Assembly: GCA_907163375.1 (NCBI GenBank)
Contig: CAJQUW010014768.1
Span: 19,316 to 83,315 of the forward strand
Direction of reading: 5' to 3'
Length of the DNA stretch: 64,000 nucleotides
Source of the DNA: Prostheceraeus crozeri
Taxonomy: Eukaryota > Platyhelminthes > Polycladida > Euryleptidae
Within the stretch, counting starts at the first letter, position 1. Each line of letters opens with the position of its first letter. Position numbers and translations under genes: made by a program. The notes beneath the pieces are model-generated. The model saw nothing but the letters and a program-made list of their open reading frames with translations, was not told where the DNA came from and searched no databases. Shown piece after piece: positions 11,584 through 21,626 of the stretch.

Positions 11584-11830
11584 GGATGGGGGGTTATATG
11601 TTCTGAAAAATGTTTTCCAAGTGTTTGCCACAGTTTATTTTTTTTCCATTTACTTAGGCCAAATAACATAGAAAAATTTCGAGAGGGGTTATGTATTCAA
11701 AAAGATGTTTTGCAAGTGTTTGCCACAGTTTAAAAATTTTCACTTTGTGTGGCAAAATAACTTAGAAAAATTTCACGTGTCCGATAATCGCGCACGATTC
11801 TCATTGGAGGATGGGTTTTGCCCAACACCG
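11569..11830. repeat. Left inverted terminal repeat of Polinton fossil
   Basis: Contains GGGGTTATATGTTCTGAAAA, GTTTTCCAAGTGTTT and GTCCGATAATCGCGCA, all found inverted at 19680-19800. An internal ~95-bp unit (GGGGTTAT ... CAAGTGTTTGCCACAGTTT ... AACTTAGAAAAATTTC) is present twice in tandem. Confidence 0.75.
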
Positions 11831-13008
11831 TTTCGTGATGCGCTTCTCCCGTTTTGAAGCATATATCATAAGAGACATTTTTCGCCCTGTTTCAATCTCT
11901 CCCTCACTCGTCTGTCTGTCTGTCTAACTAACTTACAAACTGTAATGTATTCTGTGATGAAATCCGTGTCCGCTAAAGGTCTGACTATTTCACCGATTAA
12001 ACAAGTTGGAAACTTCTGGTATCGTTATATTTCGCTCAATGGGGAACAATTTGCGGTACAGACACCGGACTTTACAACTAGCCCACCGACGCGATCTTTA
12101 ATAATTCGCGTTCTTTATTAATTACCAAAACTGCTCTCCAGGAGATATTTACTGTGGAAGCTTTCGCCGAGCAGTCATTTCAGCTACCCGTTGACACACC
12201 AAAGTTTTGGCATGATGAAAACGGGAACGGTGAATTTCTTTTCCTTGTTTTTGAATACGCGGGGCCGGCTGTTTGTGAAGATGGCGGTTGATTCTCATTT
12301 TTGATCTAGAGCAACCCGTTAAATGTTGACGACTGGGGTATGGTCGTCACGCATGCCTTATCTTGGTTCGCGGCATGTACATTGGGTCACATGGTGAGAA
12401 AGTGGACAAGTTTGACTCGCTTCAACTTGCCACTACCCAAATAATGTACACTAAACTGCCACCGTCTCAGGAGATATGTTTATTTCTCCCTTCGAGTCCT
12501 CCTCCTTCTCCTCCTATGGATGCGGAAGTGCAGTTGGTGTCAACAGAACTGTCTTTGTTTAAAGAAATTGAATTTGACCTGCCCAATTCAGCATTTTCAG
12601 TGCTACAAGAGGTGCCGGGTCCTGTGTATAGTGGTGGGGCTGCAGTCCATCAAGAGCAAGAAACGCCCTAGTGGCCTGGTGTTAGAACAGCAGCCACTAA
12701 TTGAACGGGCGGAACAATCAAGGCCCCATCATGTCTACTAACGGTCAAAACATTTCATATTATAGCCATATAGCTGTGAGATTCATACGACATTTCAAAA
12801 TATAGCACGAGGCACAGCCGAGTACAATATCTTTGAAATGGAGTATGAATCGAACAGCTATATGGCTATTATTGAACGCTCCATAGAAAGTGACTTTACT
12901 GTTTACTTCTATGCATTAACACCACAAAGTCATCTATGGACTATTATTTGGATCTGCCTAAAAGGCCCTGATATCCAGCTAGAAAAATATGCCCTCACAT
13001 GGAAATGA
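11831..13008. other. Interior of Polinton fossil, unrecognised
   Basis: Contains one ~100-residue open frame (12363-12671, +) with a proline/serine-rich centre and acidic C-terminal half, which I cannot assign. Around 12770-12860 there is an imperfect inverted repeat (ATAGCCATATAGCTGTGAGATTC against GAATCGAACAGCTATATGGCTAT). Nothing else is recognised. Confidence 0.4.
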
Positions 13009-13069
13009 TTGTTTTTTGGATTTTCAAATTTGATTTTGGATAGCTACCATAGAAAAGTTGATACCTTCA

Positions 13070-13830
13070 TAGTTGATATTTGCAAAACTTCTTTTCATGA
13101 TGGCAAACAAGCATCGCTTCCTGCTGGACACAAATACTCAAAAAGGAGATTTATTGTCAATAAAAGTTTCAAAGAAAACCGTATATGCCGAGAATTCTGC
13201 TGTAAATGCTTTACGTGAATATCTGGGGTTGCAAAGTCCATCACTTACTTTGGAAGAACTTGGGCTACCTGAGTTAGATGATGTACTTTTTTTCCTCATT
13301 ACGAAAAGGCGATGAATATTACAAGAGAAATACATATCTCACCATGCGACAGGGTCTCAATCGTTATTTTAAGAGAATTTATGGAGAAAGCAGGATCGAT
13401 AAGTAAACAATTGAAGAACATTTCCAAAATCAATTGAAATATTTTCATGTCTTTTAAAGAAGGTAAAAATGGAGGGATTTGGAAATACAGAGAAATACCA
13501 ATCGATGATCTGAAAAAATTACTGAAACGTTAGACTGTTTTGTTCCTCAACAACTACAATGGATGGTTTTCTTTTTAATTGGGATATTTTATGCATGGAG
13601 AGGGTGTGAAAATTTTGACAGTATGCAGAAATCCAATATTGTCCTATAAAAAGATCAATCTGGCAAAAGATTTGTTTTACTTAAAAAAGATGAACTGACG
13701 AAGTGTCGCCGTGAAAATAATGCAGAAAGAGGAAATAATGGACGCATATATGAGACAGGGAGCACCAAGTATCCTGTGAATATAATCGAAACTTACTTAA
13801 GTAACCCTCGGACAGCCAAGGGTGATTCTG
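13070..13830 (+). pseudogene. Crypton-like / DUF3504-type tyrosine recombinase remnant
   Basis: Fragments in the + sense show a SAM-like N-terminal pattern (YAENSAVNALREYLG, LEELGLPELDDVL) and a segment ending in a FYAWRGCENF-like stretch, as in the catalytic region of Crypton and DUF3504 recombinases (arginine inside an RRGRENL-like motif). It lies within the Polinton fossil, so it may be a separate inserted Crypton or the element's own recombinase. It is broken in several places and treated as a fossil. Family assignment is from memory of the motif only. Confidence 0.45.
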
Positions 13831-14278
13831 AGAGTCACCTTAATATATTCACATAAATATTTTTTGCTATACGCATCAGTGCGGGCCTATATTTCGTGAC
13901 TTTTATTGTATGGGTATGTTGTGCAATAATACACAGAACTGGCCGAAACAACATCTTTCCTTCTCCAGTAGATTTTGCTGAAGTAGAGGACAATCAATAA
14001 GTGCACCAGTAGCGCGCAGTCAACTCTGCTCGCCCGTCGCTCGCTGAATGTGTGAGTGTGTGGCGCCCGCCTGCGCTTCGTGAATTGTGCTCGTCCCTCT
14101 CTTGCTGCTGCTGTCTGACTGTGACATTCTTGTCTATACGGAAAGTGCAGGCGTTTTGGTTGTACATACCGATTTAGTGACAAGTGATCGCATTCCGAAC
14201 TATTTTCATTGGCTATTGTGACTCTCAGTCAGCGATACCACTGCTGCTTTCTTGCACTTTCATTCTTCGTCATTATCA

Positions 14279-14529
14279 TGGCATCTTCGCGGCCGACAAG
14301 AGCAGCAGCTGCGAGTGCAACCCGTTCTTTGTTCTCTATCGACAATGAAAGTACCAGTGAATCTGAAGAAGACGAGATTACACATATTGCTGATATTCAT
14401 GCAAGGTCTGGTGGTCATGTGTCCTCAAGTGAAAGTTCCGACTCGGATGACGAGGCTCCTCCAATACTTTCTCAACGAACTCATATGCAAGATCTTGGAA
14501 GAAATGATTATCATTTTCAAGCGATATGA
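14279..14529 (+). CDS. Orphan acidic Ser/Asp-rich N-terminal fragment
   Basis: An ATG in good context (TTATCATGGCAT) opens a frame with an Ala/Arg-rich start (RPTRAAAASATRS) followed by two acidic serine tracts (STSESEEDE, SSSESSDSDDEAPP). Such acidic leaders occur at the start of some piggyBac-type transposases, but nothing diagnostic follows. The frame ends just where the LINE reverse transcriptase fragment begins, so a longer gene was probably cut by that insertion. The GC-richer 300 bp upstream may be its leader. Function unknown. Confidence 0.35.
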
Positions 14530-14534
14530 ATGTG

Positions 14535-15815
14535 AGTTTGAAAGACGGACGGATCCTACTCAGTATGGGTACCAAAAACAAAGCTCAACAACATGTGCTC
14601 TGATTCGACTCACTGAGTACATAGCGAATGCCTTGTCCAGACAAAACACTGCAGCATGCCACATTGTAAGCATTGATATGGAGAAAGGATTCGACAGACT
14701 TTCACATCGCTTGCTGTATGAAAAGCTACTCAGCGACAACTTCGATCCCTTCTTTGCAACTTTCATCGGCAACTATTTAACTAATCGTTCTCAAAGGTTA
14801 CGGTGGTCCTCAAACTTGAGTGGTTTAAAGACAGTAAGTAGTGGTATTCCACAAGGTTCATCTGCCGGTCCCTACTTATTCAAGTATTTTGTATCTGACC
14901 TGCAACTACGTCAAGATGTGAGCCTCATTAAATACGCTGATGACATCATCATTTGTGGTGCTGTTGATCAACAAAATATGGATAATCCCACTGTGAGCGC
15001 TGTGAAATCAATTATGGATTGGATGACTGAGAATGGGATGAAAGTCAATGCTCAAAAGTGCAAACAGATGATGGTCACTTTGCGTCCAAGATTAGCCGCA
15101 AATTTTTCGGTGAGACAAGTACCAGACATTCCATCAGTTAGTCAGCTGAAGTTGTTGGGACTGATGTTCGACCAAACTCTAAGTTGGAAGCATCATGTAG
15201 ACATCATAACCAAGAAAGCCGCTTCACGACTCTACATCCTCAGACAACTGAAGCCTTTTTTCAACAAAGAGCAAATTGTAACTATCTACTACGCTTGTGT
15301 CAGGAGCCTGCTGGAGTATTGTGCCCCGGTGTTTGTAGGACTAAATGTCACACACGCGGCATCATTAGAGAATGTGCAAAGGCGTTGTCATCGACTAATA
15401 TGCGGATCCAGCAATTGCGAGTGTCCTTATTTCATTCCTCTTGACTATCGCCGAATTGTGTTAGGTTGGAGATTGTTTTCACATGTGAATTCTGATCCGA
15501 CTCATTCGCTTCATGATCTTTCATTGCCTCTTTTGCCTCGTTCTCAGCATTTCCGGATTCCCATGTGCACAAATTCCATGCTCAAGAAGTCATTCTTCGT
15601 TGTAATGTCGAAACTGTACAATAGTGGCTTCAGAACTTGACCAACCGTCTGTATAAATTAACATTGATTTAATTACTTCTTTCATTGTTATTGCTCTTTT
15701 ATATGTACCAAATGTATGTTCATGTTATCATGTAATGAGCCTCACGATTACCAATATTGGGGCATTAATTCAATAAACGCTTTATTATTATTATTATATA
15801 TATATATATACATGC
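14535..15815 (+). mobile_element. 5'-truncated CR1/L2-like LINE fragment (LINE 1)
   Basis: A long frame to 15640 encodes the second half of a non-LTR reverse transcriptase. Visible motifs are QYGYQKQSSTTCAL, the catalytic-region aspartate in IVSIDMEKGFDRL, SSGIPQGSSAGPYLF and the active site YADDIIICG. The thumb region LLGLMFDQTLSWKHHV and KKAASRLYILRQLK follows. The endonuclease and ORF1 are missing, as usual for 5' truncation. The 3' end has AATAAACGC followed by TTATTATTATT and a TA run, the microsatellite tail expected for CR1/L2 elements. The RT part remains open, so the insertion is fairly recent. It sits inside the Polinton fossil. Confidence 0.88.
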
Positions 15816-15889
15816 GCGCTCGCCTGCAACTACGCTAATATAAATACATCATGCTGAGTGATGTTTTCTAGAACACACGTATATTTTCC

Positions 15890-16348
15890 ATGATGATGAG
15901 TAAGCGGCGGTTAGCTCCAAAGGAACTGTTTAGTGCAACTGATGAAAGTAATCAATGTCAGCTTACCGTGCACAAGAGTGCTGTCTGTGGGGGGTGGTGG
16001 ACTATGTCATCAATTTTCCTGATTTCCAAACTGATAATGGACGAGATCAACAGGAAGACTTCAGCTTGTTTCCATCAATTATGTGCTCATTATCTTGGTT
16101 ACCGCATCAAGGCGCGCTTGGTCGCCCAATGTGAATACGAATGACTAACAGGTGGAGATGAGGTGATGGTCGTGGAGACCTATCATCATGGATCCTATGG
16201 CTCGGATGTGGTGCACCAACTGGTTGCCCAAGACTTTTACGATCGTCATATGACGAAAATAGCCAGTCGTATAGCCGAATTTCATGCACGCGGTTGCTCC
16301 CTTCGGTTAAGTCAAATCAAACACATACATATCCACATCAGTGTCTGA
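15890..16348 (+). pseudogene. Second Polinton PolB-like N-terminal fragment, + strand
   Basis: Two short frames include KARLVAQCEY and IASRIAEFHARGCSL followed by LSQIKHIHIHIS. They line up by eye with KARLVLMCRYR and LNGRGSALDLGGVVSLFI of the minus-strand polymerase fragment at 18.3-19.2 kb. They also fit the region just before the exonuclease domain in Polinton DNA polymerases. It is a broken fossil. Its orientation is opposite to the other fragment. Confidence 0.4.
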
Positions 16349-17103
16349 AGCGCCGAACCCAGTGGTTGTAATGAGGGATGGGAGCATTGTGGTTACCTTT
16401 GGCGGGCTCTCATTCGGCGACATTGTCGGCGTTACTGGCATTTTCCTTTTCATAGACTGCACAGCCTCTAAGCCCACCTCGTCGACAACAGCAGCCGGAT
16501 CTATTTCCAAAACTTTCTCATATTTACGCCAGTGTCTTGCCCGCCCTATCCAATTATTCTATTTAGTCTTTTGGACTATAATAGTACGAATGACTTCATT
16601 TCCTTGCTACTCAGTCGCCATGCAGATTGTCAGTGGCTACCTCGTTTGCTGAGGCTCTCGCTGACTGCATCGACTTTGTGTGCCGGACCGGAGGAATGCT
16701 TACTCACTGGTATGAACCAAACAAAGTGCTGCAACAAATATTAAGCCCGCCCCCGGCCCCAGCCTCAATGTATCATGTTTGATGATCTCAATGCCACGTC
16801 GAAAGAGTGTAAAACGCTGTCGTGGTATGAGTGATGCGACCTTTTTGAAAGCTTTAGCAAGACTGCGCCGAATGACACCCGCGGGCAACGTGAAACAATG
16901 GGCAGTGCTGAAGACGTATTCATTCGAACAGCCGTGTCATCAGTGTGCCAGCTTCGCCAACGTAAAACGCTCTCGCCGCAGGCAAGGCCTAAGGTGTCTG
17001 CTTACCAGAAAGTCACCAGTGAAACCGGGCTTGAGTGTGGTCGGTCAGCGACGTCTGTTGAGACAAAAGCGCGGCTTCACAACCGCTATACTGCCCGTGA
17101 TTG
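16349..17103. other. Polinton fossil interior with small open frames
   Basis: Short overlapping frames on both strands. The only one I can partly place is the basic/hydrophobic protein starting near 16779, listed separately. The remainder is unrecognised. Confidence 0.4.
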
Positions 17104-17204
17104 CTAGCGCTGTCGGTAGTCTGGTGAGTGGCTCACGGGGAAATAGTTGCGAAATAGTCTTTCAAGTAGAACTTCTGAAGGAGGCTGACACTCAACCACA
17201 GTGA
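16779..17204 (+). pseudogene. Polinton-type small basic protein with hydrophobic tail (remnant)
   Basis: The frame is strongly basic (RRKSVKRCRG, KRSRRRQG, RRLLRQKRGF) and then hydrophobic (TAILPVIASAVGSLVSG). A basic stretch followed by a RGGF-like turn and a Leu/Ala/Val segment is typical of small virion-associated proteins encoded next to Polinton capsid genes. It is an old, unselected copy. The match is to a general pattern only. Confidence 0.35.
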
Positions 17205-17409
17205 TGGAATCTTCTGGCGTGAAGGTACAGATGCACCTTTGGTGGATTATATTCGTTACCGCCACCTCCCAATCACTAGACAGTTGATAAGGCAGATTCA
17301 GTGGTGTACTGTAGGAGGAAGCGCAATTGTTTGGATGGGTTTCCGGCGCTGCATTGCTGGGCAATACGTGATAGAAACTCATTTTTAAATAGGCACATAA
17401 AACTAACAC
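17104..17409 (-). pseudogene. Polinton-associated 'MSFY' family protein remnant
   Basis: On the minus strand the frame contains MSFYHVLPSNAAPETHPNN followed by a stretch ending LSSDWEVAVTNI. A start MSFY..LPSN, a short Thr/Pro loop and a WEVALxEI-like motif characterise an uncharacterised protein family common in Polintons and adintoviruses. It lies beside the dUTPase remnant on the same strand. Fossil copy. Confidence 0.5.
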
Positions 17410-17467
17410 CCGGAAACTTCGCTTTCAAGGTGTTAATAAACCGGAAAAATATAAAAACAGCTATTAT

Positions 17468-17818
17468 TTACACCCCAGTTGAACCAAAACCCATTTCACC
17501 ACGCTTCGCATGGCTCATTATTACAATATCATCATCAAGCTCCTCAGTTTCAGCCTCATCTGACACAGTCACCATGACCGTCTTTGCCACAATCATATGT
17601 TCGTAGCGCTCACAAATGAGGTGGGCAATTCGGTCATCAATGTTGACAATGTAGGTCTCCTTACCACAACTGAATAACAAGACGCCCAGCGTTCCAGTAT
17701 AGTCGTCGTCAATAACACCGGCACCAACCAATAGATTTTGGTTTAGAGATATACCGGAGCGAGGAAATATGAGGAGCATATGAAACACTACTGAAACAGT
17801 CATCCTCCGATGGAGCAA
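17468..17818 (-). pseudogene. dUTPase-like remnant in Polinton fossil
   Basis: The frame contains three dUTPase signatures in order: FPRSGISL (motif 2), VGAGVIDDDYTGTLGVLLF (motif 3, with the uracil/sugar-contacting Asp) and NIDDRIAHLICERY (motif 4). The enzyme hydrolyses dUTP to dUMP and keeps uracil out of DNA. Many large DNA viruses and some adintovirus-like elements carry one. The first and last motifs are not in view. This is a fossil, unlikely to be expressed. Confidence 0.75.
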
Positions 17819-18288
17819 CCGGAAATGAAATTACAGTCTGGGCAAAGCGCTTGGCGGTATGCGTCTGTTAAGTGACAATGATGAGGAACCCAGTGGGACG
17901 CGGCTATTCATGCAAAGAGACGGTTGCATTTTGCGCAGTGCGTGCTAGTCCTTAATAAAATCTCATCTTCTGGCCGCATCCGTATCTTTTGCCGGGTCAT
18001 TTCTATGAGGTCACTATACTGTTCCTTCGCCAACTGATCTTGACTCTGCAAAAGTCTATCACACAATTGTCACCTTGCCATAATTCTACAGCTTCATTCT
18101 TGTTCCTACTGTTATAGAATGAATGCCTAACTTGCCGGCACGCCACAGCGGCTGGATGATGAACCTTGAGAGTGATGTCAATGAAACACTATATCTGCAT
18201 AAATAGTGCCTAGTGACCGCGATTCACAGGCGGTTACTTCATATCTATAGTTCCGCCTTTCCGGCATGAGCTCCACCTGCTGTTTTCC
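17819..18288. other. Polinton fossil interior, nothing recognised
   Basis: About 470 bp between the dUTPase and polymerase remnants, without an assignable frame. Confidence 0.45.
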
Positions 18289-19178
18289 TCACAAGCACCA
18301 AGCGTAATGTATGTCAAAATGCTCCTTGACCCTAAACGAGCGGCAACATCTGTCACACACACTATACGTATGATTATGACCGTACAGAGCATGCAGATTC
18401 ATTATTGCACAGTAATACCATTTGCTGGAGTTGTTAAAGCGCAATACATTTGCAATACGCCCCTGTTTTCCGTGAGCAGTGAATAAGTCCTTGTAGTTTC
18501 CGGTCAAATAAGTGGACATTCACTTTGATCGTAGTACGTCGTTCAAAGTGTGGTATGTCACACACCTCCACTGCCGAGCAGTTACCCAATGTGGAATAAT
18601 CTAACTCGTTTTCCAATTTAAAGCACCATCCACCTTTATTGTGCAAGGCAGCCAGTACTGCATATTTGAAGCAGAAGCTGTTAGAGCCAACATTGATGAG
18701 ACATTTCACATGCGCTAACTCGGGCGTTAATTTCACAAACGCTCTACCCGTCTCCACTGCCAAATGTGTTCGCAGTGTGCGAATAAACAAAGAAACGACC
18801 CCACCAAGATCCAGAGCGCTGCCACGTCCATTCAATGTTTCTAGCTTGAGCAAAATTGACCGAATATGCTCCTCATGCCATGATAGACGGCGCTATGGAC
18901 CAAAAAGACAATGGAAGGTACCTATCTTCAATTGGCGTCTCCTCATCCTCCCCAACCAAATTCGTTCGTCTGTACCTACACATAAGCACCAATCTGGCCT
19001 TCACTATATGCCTATATTCCAATACAGAAAACACCGTTTCTAGTAACGTACGCTGTGAGTGGAGCCACTGTAAAGGTTCAATTGGTGGTGAACTCAAACT
19101 ATAGTAAATGCCATAATCCCTTAGTAGACTCTGTAAGGCGCACCTAATCAAACGGAATGAGGCGTCATACTCATCCAC
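18289..19178 (-). pseudogene. Polinton protein-primed DNA polymerase B, N-terminal remnant
   Basis: Minus-strand fragments carry, in order, an ARLVLMCRYRR stretch, LNGRGSALDLGGVVSLFI, SFCFKYAVLAALHNKGG and IPHFERRTTIKVNVHLFD, then a Cys/His pair (VCDRCCRSF ... HFDIHYAWC). This is the order seen upstream of the exonuclease domain in Polinton pPolB: a xxRGSxWxL stretch, CFKYAVLAALH, and FExxNxIxVNV. The exonuclease, palm and fingers are absent. It lies next to the right terminal repeat, as usual for Polintons. It is broken in a few places. Confidence 0.65.
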
Positions 19179-19679
19179 GAATTTACATGTGGATCTGTAT
19201 GCATGAGATCATGCTCAATGAGACGACTTTTACCAACAGTGTATTTCACAGTATACATACAGTATTTCACACACCTTGAAGTAGAATCTATCACTGCGGG
19301 ATCAAAACATGAAAGATGATCGGGAAATTAGAATAATTAATAACTTGTCAACAGCATTGAAAAGGAATGTTCAATTGCAGACGAGATGACACAAAAACGT
19401 ATTTCATTGAAAGTAATTTCCCATCTGAAATAAGAATTTGAAACATCAGCAATCGCGTGAAAAACGTTTATTCAGAAAAAATTCTAGCTTCTTTCCAATC
19501 AAAAATGAAGAATTTCACATATTTGATGAAAAATAATTTTTTTCACCCCCCCAAAAAATAACGCGTAATTCTAATTTTAAAGTAAATAAGTTAACTGGAA
19601 AAACAGACAGTCGAGCTAGTGTAGGAATGAAACAAAAGAAGATATAACGCTTCTTATATTCCCTTCTGAAAAAAAGCGC
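19179..19679. other. AT-rich spacer before right Polinton terminus
   Basis: About 500 bp of low-content AT-rich sequence, including a run of Cs followed by As near 19545. No gene seen. Confidence 0.5.
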
Positions 19680-19800
19680 ATTTTCCAATGAGAATCCTGC
19701 GCGATTATCGGACACATGAAACTCTGGGAAACACTTGGAAAACATTTTTCAGAACATATAACCCCCCTCCACTCGGATATTTCTCTAAGTTATTTATGCT
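19680..19800. repeat. Right inverted terminal repeat of Polinton fossil
   Basis: CCAATGAGAATC, GCGCGATTATCGGACAC, AACACTTGGAAAACATTTTTC and AGAACATATAACCCCCCTCC are the reverse complements of landmarks at 11569-11830. A worn outer portion may extend to about 19910. Confidence 0.75.
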
Positions 19801-20456
19801 GCAAACCGAGCCGTTCCGAAACATGCGTGTCCAGTGCAACATCGGCAAATTTCGCACACCTCTCACCTCTTGTCCTATAACCGCGCACCACACTACTTAT
19901 GTTTGTTTGTAATTTTCGTATCCATGATTTACAGTGTAGATGCCTTCCCTGTAGTCACCCAGATATTCTCCTGGAGTCAGAGTTAGCTCGAGTTGGCTTT
20001 GAAGGAACATCGAAGATGTGAAGTGGGAATCTGCACAAGTAGTTCCAACGAATCTAGTCCTGTGCATCGGTCTCTCAAATGTATCGGTCCAATGTCTTAG
20101 AAGCGCATGGAAACATTATGAAGATTTGAAGAAACCTCAAAAGAAAGCACACTTCACTTCGAATCAATATTTAGTGCAATGATTGTGATGTTTCCTCTAT
20201 TAGATTGTGAAAGTACATTTCATTTTGCTGAAAGTGAAATCCGTAGTTTTGATCCCCATCGATCGATGCATGATAGCATCAACTAATCTAAGCTTTCGAA
20301 TTAAGTCGGTGAAGCTGCTATGAGTGGCCATCTCTGCAGAAATTGTTCTTACTTGTGGTTCACGTTTCATTCTTTGATACACTTGGCAACCTGCCAGTAT
20401 ACAAATTGCCGGTACTTAAGATGCATATATCACATATTCCGAAGGTTGTGCTGCTA
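19801..20456. other. Intron 1 sequence between Polinton fossil and LINE 2
   Basis: No gene seen. A ~35-bp stretch at about 19908-19943 (TGTAATTTTCGTATCC then GATTTACAGTGTAGATG) matches 3937-3971 with few changes, suggesting an old shared intron segment. Confidence 0.45.
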
Positions 20457-20785
20457 GCTTGACGTCGCTCCGGTCGTGCATCACGTGTGATTCGTTTTTC
20501 TGGATTTATATGACTTTGTCTTCCAGTTTTCTATCGGAATTTTATATCAATCTTCTCGCCTCATTATTCTACGTGTCATCAGTTACATATTATTCATCTG
20601 TGCTCATCGGATTTATCACAATTGAGTCCTTCCTCGTACGTGATCAAGCGTGAAGTGAGTGGCGTTCCTCTGTATTGGTTGGCGCGGTGATTCTCTGACA
20701 TCTGACGTCGTGAAGGCTATGCACAGGATTTTCTAATTCTCGGATGCTGTCAATTGTCAGTCGCTGACAACTTTCGTTGCTTTCG

Positions 20786-20855
20786 TGGTCGTGCGGTCAA
20801 GGTGTCGGTTAACCGGTCTGCGTGAAATCGCGATCTGTGGTTCGAACCCTGGTGG
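20786..20855 (+). promoter_or_regulatory. tRNA-like Pol III promoter in LINE 2 leader
   Basis: Contains a D-arm-like GTGCGGTCAAGGTGTCGG, a long variable-arm-like centre and a perfect B-box GGTTCGAACCC. It resembles a type-II (Leu/Ser-like) tRNA, with poorly paired acceptor ends. It ends about 50 bp before the ORF1 start. It is either a tRNA-derived 5' promoter of the LINE or a neighbouring tRNA-derived repeat joined to it. Confidence 0.5.
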
Positions 20856-20907
20856 ATATTTGTTTATTTTTTTGGCTTTTGTGATATATCCTAACTATTG
20901 AAATATT

Positions 20908-21516
20908 ATGCCGACTGGAGAAACGCCTCCTAAGCGTACTACTCGTCAAGGTTCATCAGCATCAGCTGTTTCACTCGCTGATATCAAAAACCTAATCGAG
21001 AGTTCTCGCTCTGAGATCTTGAATAAACTCGAATCGGAGATTGTAAGGCTGAGGTCGACCATCACTGACTTACTTTCTACTGTTAAAGGTCTTGAGGATA
21101 GCAACGCTGATCTGCGTAGGAAGTGTGATTCGTTTGAAGCTGAGTTTCTATCTCTACGATACAGCCAAGTTGAGTCTATGGCAGTCATCAGCAAGGAAGT
21201 AGAAGAACGGGCAAAGAGGCAATGCAACGTCATTGTTTTTGGACTCCAAGAGACTTCTGAAAGTGACTCTGACAAATGTTCAGAAATTGCTCAGTCTTGT
21301 GGTTTAGACGATGATGCGATTGTCAGGACATTTCGTGTAGGCAAGGTACGAGCTGACCGAAGTCGGTTGGTTAAGATTGTCTGCAAAGACGCTGATAGCC
21401 GCAATATTATCTTAAAAAATGCCAGGAAGCTACGTAAACATGCCAGGTTTCGTGATGTCTTCGTTAACCCTGATCGAACACCTATGCAGCAGAGTATACA
21501 CAAAAATCTTTTGTAA
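20908..21516 (+). pseudogene. LINE 2 ORF1 protein (coiled coil + RRM-like)
   Basis: Starts MPTGETPPKR and encodes a basic head, a heptad-rich coiled coil (about residues 25-85) and a compact domain with NVIVFGLQE, FRVGKVRADRSRLVKIV and FVNPDRTPMQQ. This is the standard ORF1 layout of CR1/L2-type LINEs, which binds element RNA. The frame stops at 21514-21516 where the related ORF1 at 41718-42467 has an arginine codon. In the same frame the reading continues for about 28 further codons resembling the normal C terminus, so this is a nonsense change. Confidence 0.9.
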
Positions 21517-21626
21517 GAGTTGAAGCAGCGTCGTGATAAAAATGAGGACGTTGTTATCTATCGTGAAAAAGTCGTTCTTCGCAGTGATGTGAGAAATTTC
21601 TAACACCGCTTTTACACCATCCATGT

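Larger units (their letters stand above)
11569..19800. mobile_element. Polinton/adintovirus-like element, broken fossil
   Basis: Inverted terminal sequences at 11569-11830 and about 19680-19800 enclose remnants of several Polinton-type genes. These are the N-terminal part of a protein-primed DNA polymerase B, a dUTPase, a short protein of a family often seen beside Polinton capsid genes, and a basic protein with a hydrophobic tail. The span is much shorter than an intact Polinton (15-20 kb). The polymerase catalytic core, the integrase and recognisable capsid genes are absent. It is heavily broken, with many interruptions and at least one internal inversion, and a LINE fragment is nested inside. 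The terminal repeats are well diverged, so it is old relative to the other elements here. Confidence 0.6.

Noticed and set aside
13887-14183. 98-residue minus-strand frame with basic residues
   Set aside because: It lies in the GC-richer presumed leader of the 14279 frame; no homology pattern and no start context.
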